A stretch of DNA of 64,000 nucleotides from Triglochin maritima (lineage: Eukaryota > Streptophyta > Magnoliopsida > Alismatales > Juncaginaceae), in assembly GCA_963682175.1 (NCBI GenBank), contig OY821775.1, positions 31,370,053 through 31,434,052 of the forward strand, written 5' to 3'. The position numbers and the translations under genes are program-made. The notes beneath the pieces are model-generated. The model was not told where the DNA came from. It saw only the letters and a list, made by a program, of their open reading frames with translations, and did not search any database. This document shows, piece after piece, positions 43,417 to 55,950 of this stretch (position 1 is the first letter of the stretch; each line of letters opens with the position of its first letter).

Positions 43417-45589
43417 TGAAAAGAATGTGTTCTAAAGTTTTACTTTTATATGTCAATTATGATGAATTGGATGTGCAAACAATTTGTTCCTTAATTATGG
43501 TATTCGTCTTTTGGAAGGGTTAAGGAAGAGGTGTTTGGTCCTTAACCATAGAGCTCGAAAAGATAATGGTTTACATAAATCAAAAGTCATTCACAATCAT
43601 GGTAATTAACATGGAACATTAATCACCGAGATAAGATTGTCGTGTTGGTCATCGATTGTTGTAGCTCTACAAATAATTGACGACACGAGTATATAAAAGA
43701 GGAAAATATTATTTTTATATATTGAATAGACCTAACAAGTAAAACATTATGGAATTGTGTTTCGTGTCATTAATGTTTTACTGTGTCTTGGATCCTAAGA
43801 TATGAGACTTGTCTTTTCACTCAAGAAGTGCTTAATTTGATTATTGTCAAAAGCTATCAATGAGTATAGTGATAAAGGCAATAGTTTGTTGAACATGACA
43901 TGTGCTGGAAAAGATAGCTAGTCCAACGATTATCGTTGCCCCTCTTAATTGAGTAATGATATTAGTGGGCCCCTTGATAAAGCAAAATTATAATGTGCAC
44001 AATGTAACTTGAGTTAAGTTACATAGTTAGAATTAGCTTAAAGAGATCAAGAAATGAATATAATACAAAGGTGACACATTTCTACTTTGTATATATTCTT
44101 AATATCATGAGGCAAGGGACGGACACAAGTGGTGCACTTACATCACTAAATGGATCGTGTTTAGTTCGAGTGGAACAAAGACATCTATGCTAATTGGGTA
44201 ACTATAATGTGTAGCTTGATACCGCTTATAGTTGGAGATATTAAGTGTTTAATATCGCTGCCAATTTAGCTTAGATCCTCCTATAGGTCACACCACAAAA
44301 CTGGGAAACAAGAGGCTTGATTTTAAGTTCATATGATGTGTCGGGTTTCGTGTGAAAATAGGACACATGTGGTGAATGAATAAAATCAATATGTCATGAG
44401 AATTTACATAATTAGAATAATAATAAATTCATATGAGGTGTACATATTATGGGGTGTAATAATTTAATATTGCATAGGATAATATATTATAAAAGATGTC
44501 AATTTGCTAAAAACCCCAAAAGATCGAAATTTGTTGGAAATAAATTCAAAATTTGACAAAGGCAAAATCAAGGTCAAACATGGTGAACCGTTCATGGTTC
44601 GGTCGACCAGGGTATCTTCGGATCGGTTAACCGAATGGAGAATCAGGTAATCACAATTGGTTGACCAAAATTGTCTAGAGTGCCTGGACAATCGGGTTCG
44701 GTTAACCGAGTATGAAAAGTCAATCGAGAAAAAATATTTTTGGTAGACCGAAGGTGACACGGTCATCCGATGACTATGCTCCTGGAGAAATTTTGGTGAG
44801 TCAACGGTCGACCGAAGAGAAGATGTGGTTCGTCCGAATTTTTCCAGAGAATTTGTCTCATGCGGATTCGGTCGACCGTCTAGCTCACGGTGCACCGAAC
44901 ACGGGTTAAAACGGAATGGTTCGGTTAACCGAGAAATATTCTCGGTCAACCGAACAGTGCGATTTCTGCCTGAATTATTAAGAGATTAATTAGATCATGG
45001 GTGGATTAATTCCAAATTTAATTAAAACATTTTAGAGGATGCTTATGTGGCAATTAGAGGTTAATTTTAGGAGATAATAAGCAAGAGATCATGACTAAGG
45101 AATAGTTCTTGATAAGGATGTTTTAGGAACCTACAAAAGACCCCTTGTCCTACTTGTTTATGTAAATGCAAAAATTCTCTCTCTCATTAATCTCTCTCTT
45201 AATCACCACGAAAATCTCTTGGTAATTTTGAGTTTAGGAGATAGAAATGTCAGGAGCTCAAAGAGGGGTTATTAGCTAGATTTTAAGCCTTATTAGAGAT
45301 TGATTGGCTAGCTCCTTTATCTCTAATCTTGTTTACAGTTTGGTGAACACTTGGAGGCGAATCAGTGGGCGATTCAACGGTTAACGCGATTCCGGATCTT
45401 TGAAAGGTTTTAGAGAACCTTTGGGTATGATTCTCTCTTTGTGATTTATTTTAATAAATGTAGGGTTGCATGACATTAGAATAAACACAAATTAATGTAC
45501 ATAAACATTGTTGAAAATATTAAATCGATCTTGTATGTTGTATTAATTTTTTTAAAATATATACATACATAGGGACACGAAATCCTACA
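43417..45589 (+). repeat. 5' LTR of Ty1/copia element
   Basis: TGAAAAGAATG...ATCCTACA, 2,173 bp. Between 44600 and 44955 it holds paired palindromes of the CGGTTAACCG/CGGTCGACCG type (for example 44600/44624, 44699/44720, 44869/44888, 44922/44943). The TATA box of the 3' copy (CCTATAAAAGGACC, about 52876) has mutated here to CCTACAAAAGACC (45131). Confidence 0.88.
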
Positions 45590-45590
45590 G

Positions 45591-45602
45591 TGGTATCAGA
45601 GC
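45591..45602 (+). other. Primer-binding site (initiator tRNA-Met type)
   Basis: TGGTATCAGAGC one base after the LTR, the standard plant copia site. Confidence 0.92.
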
Positions 45603-47022
45603 ATTTAGTTAATATTTTTAATGATTAGACTCTATAATTAATTTTAGTTTACCATCTACAATCGAAACAATTCATGTTCTATGTCTTTTTCGAGTTTTCT
45701 GATAGTTTTGTTGATTTAATTCTAATTGATTCTTTTGATAGTTTTAAATGTTTTGAAACACATCATGAGATTGTTAGAATTGAAATTTAGACTTATGTCT
45801 AATTTATAGAATTTTCGTTTTTAATTAAATGATTATTTTATAAAGAATCGACAAAACGAAAAATGCATATGTTTATCTTTCTTTAAAAAAAATATTTGAA
45901 TTTTGATAAATAGGGGTTCAAATGTTTTGTAATTTGAACTATGGGTGGATAAAATCATTTTAAAGATGCATGATAAACTAAATCGAGTAATTTATAGTGT
46001 ATGTACATGCGTTGCTCGAGTTCTCTAATGCAGGGATATGTGAATTTGTATGTTCCGATGAAGCCATGTGTGAATGAATGAATGAATGTGTATGTTATTA
46101 TTATTCAATCACAAGAGCTTATGTCTATGTGAAAGCTAAATTTTTATTTCTATGTATATGCATGCATATGAGAAGATTTTTACATAGGATTTGCACTAGA
46201 CAATTTTCAAAATTGAGAGATGCATGTTTATATTTTTGCAATATCAACATCAATGGTGCAAGAGGAATAAATTGAAGAAGCACGAGGATCAAGGACGCGG
46301 GAACATATAAAGTCACACAATATGTGTGTGAATGGATTTATTTATGTTTGTGTGCTTGACATATATGTGATTGTATGGATGAATGTTAGGATCTGTATAG
46401 ATGATAAATATGCATGATCACGTAAATTCTAAAAACACATGTAAATGCTAAAATTGTCCAACCAAAAATTAAGAGTATTTTTCTCTCTTATTTCATCCAC
46501 TAGCAGCCATCGATCGAGGGATATTTTGCTCGCCCTTAGCGGGAGATAGCTTCCTCCATCTTTGGGAATAGTGGGAGATATAAAGTTGTCTATTGTTGTG
46601 CCATGAATAGATGTACGAGGTGCGATTCACCCTTGGTGGACACCGAGTATATTTGTTTATGAATACAATGGATAAACGTATCTTGTATCAAATGAAATAA
46701 TTTTTCTAAACAAGACCCGGAGCCCTAGCTCGCTTTTCAGAAAGAGAGATGTTCTTACGAGGATTGGTCAAATTCCCACTTAATTAAAACTACAAGAGTC
46801 ATAAGAGTTTGAAAATGCAAATGTTGTGATATTTCGAAATGGTTATGATTAGCAAAATGTTTTCTTACCTTAATTTTATAATATATCTGATAGCCCTTAG
46901 CTAGTTTATATTATAATTAATAGTATCTTGAATTGCTGCATTTATGGACAAATTTTTATTTGCGGTATTGATTTTTAAAACATAAAATTGACATTAAATC
47001 CTATATAATTTATTTTGTAGAA
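45603..47022 (+). other. Leader of Ty1/copia element
   Basis: AT-rich, no coding motif on either strand. The short frame at 46078-46275 has no recognisable domain. Confidence 0.65.
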
Positions 47023-47830
47023 ATGTCGAATATTCAACCTATTGTGCGATCTATGATTGAAAAACATCCTTTGGCAAATGATGACTCAAACTTCATAAGC
47101 TGGCAACTCAAGCTCAATATCGTGTTGAAGTTTGAGATGCTATCTCATATTTTGGATGGTGAAATCCCAAAATTAAATGAGAAGGCAACCGATAGCGAGA
47201 GAGAGGCAAAAGCCAAGTGGGAAGACCAAGAGAACCAGCTTCATGGTCTAATGTTAGCCTCCATGGGTGACTCGCTATAAGCGAAATACTTGGATTCAAA
47301 AACCAAGAAGACCATAGAAGCTTTAACAAAGATTTTCATGGATAGTGCTAGAAAAAAACGCTACAAGACCACCATCGCACTCACAAGGTGCCACATGGTG
47401 GAGGGAACATTGGTATCCATGCATTTTCTCACGATGCAAGGATACCTTGAGAAGTTGTCGGAGCTCTCTTCCCCTCTGTCTGATGTCATTGCGGAAGATT
47501 TGGTTCTGGGCTCTCTAGCCCCGTCCTACAATTACTTCATTATGCACTATCATGTACGTGAGAAATGGGTGACTCTGGAGGAACTTCACAACACTCTCAA
47601 AACGGCTGAAGTTGACATGGGCAAGGGTCGAGACAAGCACGTCCTATCCGTCCATGAGAGGAGCAGGAATATCACCAAAGGTAAAGGCAAATTCACAAAA
47701 AATATGTCAATCAAGAGCAAGGGAGTAGGCCTCAAGGGGGAATTCTTCGAAATCTCCGACTCCCAACACGGAGTGCTTTCACTGCGGTGAAAAGGGACGC
47801 ATCCGGACAAATTGCACCAAGTACAAGGAA
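47023..47830 (+). pseudogene. gag: Copia Gag with stop and frameshift
   Basis: MSNIQPIVRSMIEKHPLAND, then NFISWQLKLNIVLKFEML, is a copia gag N-terminus. A TAA at 47278-47280 interrupts it and it resumes with KTIEALTKIFMDSARKKRYK and LEKLSELSSPLSDVIAEDLV to 47760. A frameshift precedes the zinc knuckle, which reads CFHCGEKGRIRTNC (47775-47816); the conserved His is Arg, so zinc binding is lost. Confidence 0.87.
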
Positions 47831-48072
47831 GACCTTGACAATGGAGTGATTGAACGTAAGCGTCCCAAAAAGGCCAAAGGTATATTTGTTATTGAGATAA
47901 ATTTAGCCACCTTTGTCCATGATTGGGTAATTGATACCGGATTTTGTGCTCACATAATTTCTAAAGTGCAGCTACTAAAGGATAGGAAGGAACTCATGAA
48001 GAACGAGATGATTTTGAATGTCGGAAATTGTGCGAGCGTTGCTACGATTGCAAAAGGTTCTGTGGAGCTTTA
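47831..48072 (+). pseudogene. Copia protease remnant
   Basis: WVIDTGFCAHIISKVQLLKD at 47925-47980 holds the D-T-G active site (usual WVIDTGSCAHIC, so Ser is Phe). The frame ends in a TAA at 48070. Shorter than a full protease by its C-terminal third, which continues in other frames to about 48190. Confidence 0.82.
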
Positions 48073-48189
48073 ATTATCTAGTCGTGTAAATTTATGTTTA
48101 AAGAACTTTTATTATGTGCCTTCGATTAGCAAGAATATTATTTCTGTATCATGTTTGGATATGGATAATTTTAATATAAACATTTCAAA

Positions 48190-49077
48190 TTCTTGCTTGT
48201 CTATATCGAGAATGGTATTTTCTATGCAAATGCATTCGTGAGAAATGGTCTCTATTTGCTTGAATTGAATAACAAACAAATCTTAAACATCAATAACAAA
48301 AATCTTAAAACTACTCACGTGAATGATACACTCTTGTGGCACTATCGTCTTGGTCACATAAATGAAAAACGCATCAAGAAATTGCAAGAAGCTAACCTTC
48401 TTGGTCTACTTGATTTTAAATCATTGGAGACGTGCGAACATTGACTAATGGGACAAATGACCAAGAGGCCTTTCAAGAAGAACGAAACGAGAGCGAATGA
48501 CTTGTTGGATTTGATACATTTCGATGTATGTGGTCCGATGAGTACTAGTGCAAGAGACTGTTTTAGGTACTTCATTACGTTCACGGATGACTATAGTCGT
48601 TATGGCTATATTTATCTAATGAGAAACAAAAGTGAATCCTTTGACAAATTCAAGGAATTCAAGAATGAAGTAGAGAACCAACTCAACAAGAAAATCAACT
48701 CTCTACGAACGGATCGTGGAGGTGAGTACTTAAGTACCAAATTTGACTCATTCCTAAAGGAGTGTGGTATTGTACCACATCTCACCCCTCCGAGTACACC
48801 TCAGTGGAATGGGGTATCCAAAAGGAGGAATAGGACATTACTCGACATTGTTCGATCAATGATGAGTCAAGCTGAATTTCCGCTTTACTTTTGGAGTTAT
48901 GCACCAGAAGTTGCGGCTTACACACTAAATAATGTTCCATCCAAATCCATAGAGAAAACGCCTTATGAGCTATGGAGTGGTAAAACACACAAGCTCAATT
49001 TTCTCAAGATTTGGGGTTGTGAGGCCTACTTCAAGAAATTGATGTCGACCAAACTTCAACCAAAAGTGGATAAGTGA
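48190..49077 (+). pseudogene. Copia integrase, catalytic Glu lost
   Basis: The zinc-binding region LLWHYRLGHINEKRIKKLQE is followed by CEH then a TGA at 48442-48444 where the second Cys of CX2C is expected. In the core, IHFDVCGPMSTSARDCFRYF has the first Asp and LRTDRGGEYLS the second. The third site, normally VSERRNRT, reads VSKRRNRT (Glu to Lys, about 48822). Tail: TPYELWSGKTHKLNFLKIWG. Two separate lesions make it inactive. Confidence 0.9.
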
Positions 49078-49587
49078 TTCTTTATAGGTTATCCTTGTGA
49101 GACAAGAGGATACTACTTTTGGCATATAACCTCCAATCAAGTGATTGTAGATAGGGATGCCGTATTTCTAGAAATGGAATTTCTGGAAAGAACAAATGTA
49201 GTGGGAGTACAGTTGTGCTTGAGGAGACTCAAGATATTCTACAAGATCATGATATGAATGGTGACATTCAAGATCATGAAGGCCCAACCGAGGTTCCTTT
49301 GGTTAGTGGGAGCGTGAGTGAGAGACCCTCGTAAGAAATTGTGAGAGAAACTCAATCTTCCCCACCTAGTGTATGTTCGAGAATCGAACACGAACCATTT
49401 CTGCAAGAAATTGTTGAAAAAGATCGAGAAGTACACGTACAAAAAAACCCTTAGAAGGTCAATGAGGGAAAGGAAGAAACCCGATATGTATTTGGGACAT
49501 CATGAGATCATGGTACTAGATACCAATGATCCCTCGACCCTTCAAGAAGCAATGGAAAGAAATGACTTCAAACTATGATTTAAGGTC
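49078..49587 (+). pseudogene. Copia integrase C-terminal region and RT approach
   Basis: Broken frames carry FIGYPCETRGYYFWHITSNQ-type sequence (49080-49140), a linker, and KTLRRSMRERKKPDMYLGHH (49445-49500), the usual R-R-S-x-R block before copia RT. Several stops. Confidence 0.75.
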
Positions 49588-50619
49588 ATGGAATCCGAAA
49601 TAGAATCCATGTATGATAATCAAGTGTGGAACTTGGTTGACCTTCCTCAAGGGAAAAAGGTCATTCAAAATAAATGGGTTTTCAAGAGGAAGGTCGACAT
49701 GGATGGGAACTCGACAACCTACAAAGAGAGGCTTGTAGCAAAAGGTTTAACTCAAGTTCAAGGAATTGACTATGATGAAACTTTTTCACCAGTTACCATG
49801 TTCAAGTCTATTCGGATTATGCTCGCTATTTCCGCATTTCATGATTATGAGATATGGCAAATGGATGTCAAAATGGCATTCCTTAATGGGAACTTGGAGG
49901 AGGATGTGTACATGGTACAACCTCAAGGTTTTGAACATCCAAAGAATAGCGAAAAAGTATGCAAGCTTCAAAGATCCATTTATGCATTGAAGCAAGCATC
50001 AACGAGTTGGAACAAACGCTTTGACAAAGAAGTCAAAAAGATTCACTTCGTCCAAAGTAAGGAAGAGCCTTGTATATACAAGAAGGTTAGTGGGAGCCAC
50101 ATAGTGTTCTTGATCTTATATGTCGATGACATACTCCTCATGGGAAATTATATACCTTTGCTTGAGCAAACGAGAAGTTCATTGAAATCTGCATTTTCGA
50201 TGAAAGATCTGGGTGAGGCTCAATACATCTTGGGAATCAAGATATATAGATATAGATCCCGTAGACTCATTGGCCTAAGTCAATGTACATACATTGACAA
50301 CGTCTTGGAAAGGTTCAGCATCAACAACTCCAAAAAGGGCAATGTGCCAATGAGTATGGGTGTGCAACTCAAGAAGTCTCAACGTGCTGAATCACGTAAA
50401 CAGTTGGAGTACATGAAAGTTATCCCTTATGCTTTGGCAATAGGATCGATCATGTACGCGATGACTTGCGCAAGACCCGATGTCTCGTATGCTCTAAGCG
50501 TGACAAGTCGTCACCAATCCAACGCAGGTCCTGAGCATTGGACTGCGGTCAAGAATATTCTAAGTACCTTAACCAAACGAAAGATAAGTTTCTTATTTAT
50601 GGAGGACAAATGGAGATAA
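49588..50619 (+). pseudogene. Copia reverse transcriptase, long open piece
   Basis: A 343-codon frame with VWNLVDLPQGKKVIQNKWVF, VAKGLTQVQGIDYDETFSPV, IWQMDVKMAFLNGNLEEDVY, IYALKQASTSWNKRFDKEVK and the catalytic LYVDDILLMGN (about 50118-50150), all in family order. It ends with ARPDVSYALSVTSRHQSNAG and a stop at 50617. The catalytic Asp pair is intact. Best preserved part of this element. Confidence 0.92.
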
Positions 50620-51113
50620 TAGCCTAGGTCTATTCGAATGCGAGTTTCATGAGTGATCCCGACGATAGAAGGTCGCAATCAGGATACGTCTTCCTTCTGA
50701 ATGGTGGAGCTGTGAATTAGCGTAGTTGGAAGTAAAGCACTAAGACCGACTCAACCACCGATTCCGAAGTAATGGATATCGCTGAAGCGAGCAAGGAAGG
50801 AGTGTCGATTAAGAAGTTCCTTGAAGAGCTTGGAGTAGTTCCCTCGTACGAGGGACCCATAGAGTTATTTTGCGATAATAGTGCATCTATCTCGCAAATC
50901 AAGGATCCCAAATCACACCACAAAGTAAAGTACATGGATCGAAAGTACTTTGTCACACGTGACTTCATCAACGAGGGGAAAATAAATCTATTATGGGTGG
51001 ACAAAAATAGCAACACAGCTGATCCATTCACCAAACCCTTATCCCAAGCCAAGGGCGAAATGCATTTCGAGTCCATGGATCTGAGGAACCATATGGATTG
51101 GTTTGATGAGTGA
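50620..51113 (+). pseudogene. Copia RNase H
   Basis: After the stop and a frame change, GYVFLLNGGA (about 50680), then MDIAEASKEGVSIKKFLEEL, PIELFCDNSASISQIKDPKS, HHKVKYMDRKYFVTRDFINE and NTADPFTKPLSQAKGEMHFE. These are the C-terminal copia RNase H blocks, ending at a TGA at 51111. Confidence 0.88.
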
Positions 51114-51183
51114 TTACGGAGGGTTACCCTAGTTATTATTGTTTTATACATTGAGAATGTATGTGAGAGAAAACTTTGATAAC

Positions 51184-51194
51184 AAGTGGGAGAT
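51184..51194 (+). other. Polypurine tract
   Basis: AAGTGGGAGAT directly before the 3' LTR start TGAAAGGAATG. Confidence 0.85.
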
Positions 51195-53210
51195 TGAAAG
51201 GAATGTGTTCTAAAAGTTTTACTTCTATATGTGAATTATTATGAATTGGATGTGCAAACATTTTGTTCCTTAATTATGGTATTCGTCTTTTGGAAGTGTT
51301 AAGGAAGAGGCATTTGGTCCTTAACCGTAGAGCTCTAAAAGATAATGGTTTGCATAAATCAAAAGTCATTCACAATGATGGTAATTAACATGGAACATTA
51401 ATCACCGAGATAAGATTGTCGTGTTGGTCATCGATTGTTGTAGCTCTACAAATAATTGACGACACGAGTATATAAAAGAGGAAAAGATTACTTTTATATA
51501 TTGAATAGACCTAACAAGTAAAACATTATGGAATTGTGTTTCGTGTCATTAATATTTTACTGTGTCTTGGATCCTAAGATATAAGACTTATGTCTTTTCA
51601 CTCAAGAAGTGCTTAATTTGATTATTGTCAAAAGCTATCAATGAGTATAGTGATAAAGGCAATAGTTGTCAAACGATTATCGTTGCCCCTCTTAATTGAG
51701 TAATGATATTAGTGGGCAACTTGATAAAGCAAAATTATAATCGGCAAAATGTAACTTGAGTTAAGTTACGTAGTTATAATTAGCTTAAACAGATCAAGAA
51801 ATGAATATAATACAAAGGTGACACATTTTTCCTTTTATATATTCTTAATATCATGAGGCAAGGGACTGACACAAGTTGTGCACTTACATCACTAAATGGG
51901 TCGTGTTTAGTTCGAGTGGAACAAAGACATCTATGCTAATTGGGTAACTATAATGCGTAGCTAGATACCGCTTATAGTTGGAGATATTAAGTGTTTAATA
52001 TCGCTGTAAATTTGGCTTAGATCCTCCTATAGGTCACACCACAAAACTGGGAAGCAAGAGGCTTGATTTTAAGTTCATATGATGTGTCGGGTTTCATGTG
52101 AAATTGGACACATGTGGTGAATGAATAAAATCAATATGTCATGAGAATTGACATAATTAGAATCATAATAAATTCACATGAGGTGTATATATTATGGGGT
52201 GTAATAATTTAATATTGCATAGGATAATATATTACATAAGATGTGAATTTGCTAAAAACCCCAAAAGATCAAATTTTGTTGCAAATAAATCCAAAATTTG
52301 ATAAAGGCAAAATCATGGTCAAACACGGTGAACCGTTCATGGTTCGGTCGACCGGGGTATCTTCGGATTGGTTAACCGAATGGGGAACGTGTAATCACAA
52401 TTGGTTGACCAAAATTGTCTAGAGGGCTTGGACAATCGGGTTCAGTTAACCGTGTGAAAACGGTCAACCGAGAAAAAGTATTTTCGGTAGACCGATGGTG
52501 ACATGGTCATCCGATGACTATGCTCCAGGAGAAATTTTGGTGAGTCAACGGTCGACCGAAGAGAAGACGTGGTTCGTCCGAATTTTTCTACAGAATTTTT
52601 CTCATGCGGATTCGGTCAACCGTCTAGCTCACGGTGCACCGAACACGTGTTAAAACGGAATGATTCGGTTAACCGAGAAATATTCTCGGTCAACTGAACA
52701 GTGCGATTTCTGCCCGAATTATTAAGAGATTAATTAGATCATGGGAGGATTAATTCCATATTTAATTAAAACGTTTTAGAGGATGCTTATGTGGCAATTA
52801 GAGGTTAATTTTAGGAGAGAATAAGCAAGAGATCATAACTAAGGAATAGTTTCTTGATATGGATGTTTTGGGAGCCTATAAAAGGACCCATCCTCCTACT
52901 TGTTTATGTAAATGCAAAAATTCTTTCTCTCATTAATCTCTCCTTTAATCACCACGAAAATCTCTTAGTAATTTGGAGTTTAGGAGATAGAAATCGCAGG
53001 AGCTCAAAGAGGGGTTATTATCTAGATTCTAAGCCTTATTAGAGATTGATTGGATAGCTCCTTTCTTTCTAATCTTGTTTATAGTTTTGTGAACACTTGG
53101 AGGGGATTCGGCGGGCGATTCAACGGGGAACGCAAGTTTGGATCTTTGAAAGGTTTTAGAGAACCTTTGGGTATGATTCTCTTTTTGTGATTTATTTTAA
53201 TAAATGTAGC
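51195..53210 (+). repeat. 3' LTR of Ty1/copia element, 3' end truncated
   Basis: Collinear with 43417-45460, with small indels, then joins host Athila integrase at 53211. TATA CCTATAAAAGGACC near 52876 is kept. The palindrome region is at about 52340-52700. Confidence 0.88.
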
Positions 53211-54305
53211 GTCCCAAATAACGAGTTCTAAAGTGTGCTCCATTTTTGCCACTCTAAGGCATGTGGAGGAAACTTTGGAGCAAAGAAAACCACCACCAAG
53301 GTACTCCAACCTGGATTCTACTGGCCTTCTCTCTTCAAAGATGCTTACAAATTTTGTAAGCAACGTGATAGGTGCCAGCGTCGTGGTAGGATGAGTCGAC
53401 GTGATATGATGCCTTTGCAAAATGTCCTTGTCGTCAACATCTTCGATGTGTAGGTCATCGACTTTATGGGTCCCTTCCCGAATTCGTTCGGGAATGTTTA
53501 CATTCTAGTGGTCGTGAACTATTTGTCTAAGTGGGTTGAGGCTATCCCACAAATACAAATGACAACAAGGTGGTCACCAAATTCTTAAGGGACATTTTTG
53601 CGTGATTTGGTACTCCACGTACGATAATCAGCGATAGGGGTATCCACTTCTCTAATCGCTCCTTTGAAATACTTATGAGAAAATATTCGATAAACCACAA
53701 GCTTGCGACCCCATATCATCTGCAAAGTAGTGGGCATGTTGAAGTCTCTTACCGTCAATTAAAGCAAATCCTTGAGAAGACGGTCAATTCTGCGAGGAAG
53801 GATTGGTCGACTAAGTTGAATGATGTGTTGTGGGCCTTCCGGCCCATGTATAAGACCAATTTGGGTATGTCCACATATCAGGTAGTGTACGACAATTCTT
53901 GCCACCTACCCATCGAGCTTGAGCATCGTGCTTTCTGTGTGATCAAGAACTTGAGTATGGATCTTGATCAAGCAGGGTGCAACGTAAACTCGACATCGTG
54001 GAATTGGAAGAGCTACGCAATGATACGTATGAAAATGCCAAAAGTCATAAGTCCCGAGCCAAGTTATTTCACGATCCAATGATTATACGAAAGGTGTTTA
54101 CGGCCGGGCAGAAGGTGTTGCTCTACAATTCCTGGCTTAATCTGTTTGCGGGTAAGCTCCGCAGTCGCTGGTTTGGCCTTTTATTGCCCAAACCGTATTT
54201 CCTCATGGAGCGGTTGACATCCTGAACCCAGGGAATGGGGACGTGTTCAAAGTTAATGAACAACGCCTCAAACCTTACTTGGAGGGGGCACCGGCTGAAG
54301 TCTAG
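53211..54305 (+). pseudogene. Athila integrase of second outer copy
   Basis: CHSKACGGNFGAKKTTTKVL and CKQRDRCQ form the zinc finger; after a TAG near 53451, [14 protein letters not shown] keeps the first catalytic Asp. Frame changes follow. The second Asp block is damaged (ISDRGIHFSN around 53630), and SSGHVEVSYRQLKQILEKTV keeps the Glu. The C-terminal part ([20 protein letters not shown]) ends in [14 protein letters not shown] and a TAG at 54303-54305. At least four breaks. Confidence 0.88.
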
Positions 54306-55930
54306 GAGGTAATGTCCCTTCATGAACCTCTCTCGCACTCAACCATTCATGACCTACATGGATCATTGGGATTTTAGGTTTGTATATAGTGTCGTTACTT
54401 ATCTTCAAATAAAGAAAAAACAAAAATAAGACAAAAGACTCCCTCAGTGAGCATTGATTGTTGTGGGCTCCAACCCTTGTGTATTTGGTCCCCATTTCAT
54501 CACGTATTTGTATCCCATCTTTACCATATCATAGGTTTTGAGGGAATACGGGTTTGTGTCCATCAACATAACCATGAACTTCCTTTTTGTGCTTCATGTT
54601 GGTGAGATCTTCCCCTTTTCCTGCATAACATCATGAAGTATCATGCTCACATTCATTGAGGACAATGCATGAAGTAGGTGTGTGGGGCGGGAGGGGGTTA
54701 CGTGTGTACATAGTTGAGTCCATTCCTTTGATTTTGTTTTCTTTTGTGTGCATTGTTAGGTTCATGATAGTGTGCTTCATTTAATTTCGATATATCTGCT
54801 TGCCATGATCCTTGGGTGAGTTGTCTTCTATTGCTTGCCTAGTGAATTAATTTTTTTACATTTCTTTCAAAATCTTCATGTGTTTGTGAAAGAAAATGTT
54901 TTGTGTGTTTTGTGTGTGTTTAGTATGTGCAAAACTATTGAGAGGCAAAGTAAAAGGAAGCTCCCAAAATTGTCTTTAACATGATGCATTATGATATCTA
55001 GTATACCGGCTTTAGGTCTTATCGTGCCGTTAGGATGCACCCCGGTTTTCTCTCAGGGGCGAGTAATCATAGGGTTTCAGTACTCAATCATTTAAAGAAA
55101 TCCACCCTGAACCTAGTAAGTCAATAATTCATGTCTGTTAATATAAGGAAGTTTGTTGTAGTCAAGGACCCTTTAATTCTTTTTGTGAGACATTAAGTGT
55201 TGGGGTTTTGGTTCATGTGTAGATAAGAAATAAGTGAGTAGGTGTTCTCTTTTCTCGCACGGCTCCTATCACTTAGGAAATTACGTCTGAGGGGATTTGT
55301 GCCTGCTGCTTTCGAGTCATCTGACTTGGGATGCACCCACCGAACTCCCGTTACACGGGTGGTAGGGATTGCCCTATGTGGAGATGTGGGGAAAGGTGTA
55401 CATGATAGTGTAAGTCCTCATAGGCAATGATGCACGAAACCTGACCCTGGGAGAATTACAGTCCATCTAGTAAGCAAAAAAAACAAAAAAAAGGTAATGC
55501 ATATAAGAAACTTGATGGACTTTACACTTTGTATGACTTGAGGATGTTAAGGTTGTCCATGTCTTTCACTTAAGTCCTTAATTAACTTGCACGAATGAAT
55601 CATTAGGCTAGGTGTGTGGACTAGTAACATATATAGACTCCGCCCGTGGGATTGTCGTGTCCAATGATCGACCAAAATGAGTCCATCCAGTCGAGTTTCT
55701 AGATTGAATAATGCATCTAAGTTCGGATTTTGTGGGTATATCCGCTGAAAACCCTCAGGAGACAATACGCCTCTTCCTTGGCGACAAAGAGTTTTAACGG
55801 CTTGTTGCACGTGCAAAGTATAATCGTGATTCCTACGAAAGTGAGTTAGGATTTCCCTGTTTTTCGAATGTTTCACTTTTCTTGATTTTTCTTGATTTTT
55901 CTCTTTCTTTGTTTTGCTCAGGACTAGCAA
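54306..55930 (+). other. 3' non-coding region of second outer Athila copy
   Basis: No ORF is supported. 54380-54489 matches 20477-20584, and 54655-55930 matches 36530-37796. The phrase GAGGACAATGCATGAAGTAG at 54657 is a landmark for the family. Confidence 0.8.
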
Positions 55931-55950
55931 AAGATAGGTGTGGGGGTAAT
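55931..55950 (+). other. Polypurine tract of second outer Athila copy
   Basis: AAGATAGGTGTGGGGGTAAT, adjoining the LTR. Confidence 0.85.

Larger units (their letters stand above)
43417..53210 (+). mobile_element. Ty1/copia element, decayed, right end lost
   Basis: 5' LTR 43417-45589, tRNA-Met-type primer-binding site, gag, protease, integrase, RT and RNase H in copia order, polypurine tract, and a 3' LTR from 51195 that stops at 53210, about 140 bases before its expected end. No right target duplication exists. The host Athila resumes about 690 bases further along its map than where it was interrupted, so one deletion removed the LTR end and the host RNase H. LTR copies differ by several percent plus indels. 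The lineage within copia is not assigned (Tork-like is my guess). Confidence 0.9.

Noticed and set aside
17820..54370. An integrated plant pararetrovirus as the source of the RT segments
   Set aside because: RT, integrase, LTRs, primer sites and polypurine tracts all fit Ty3/gypsy and Ty1/copia retrotransposons; no movement-protein or coat-protein region is seen.
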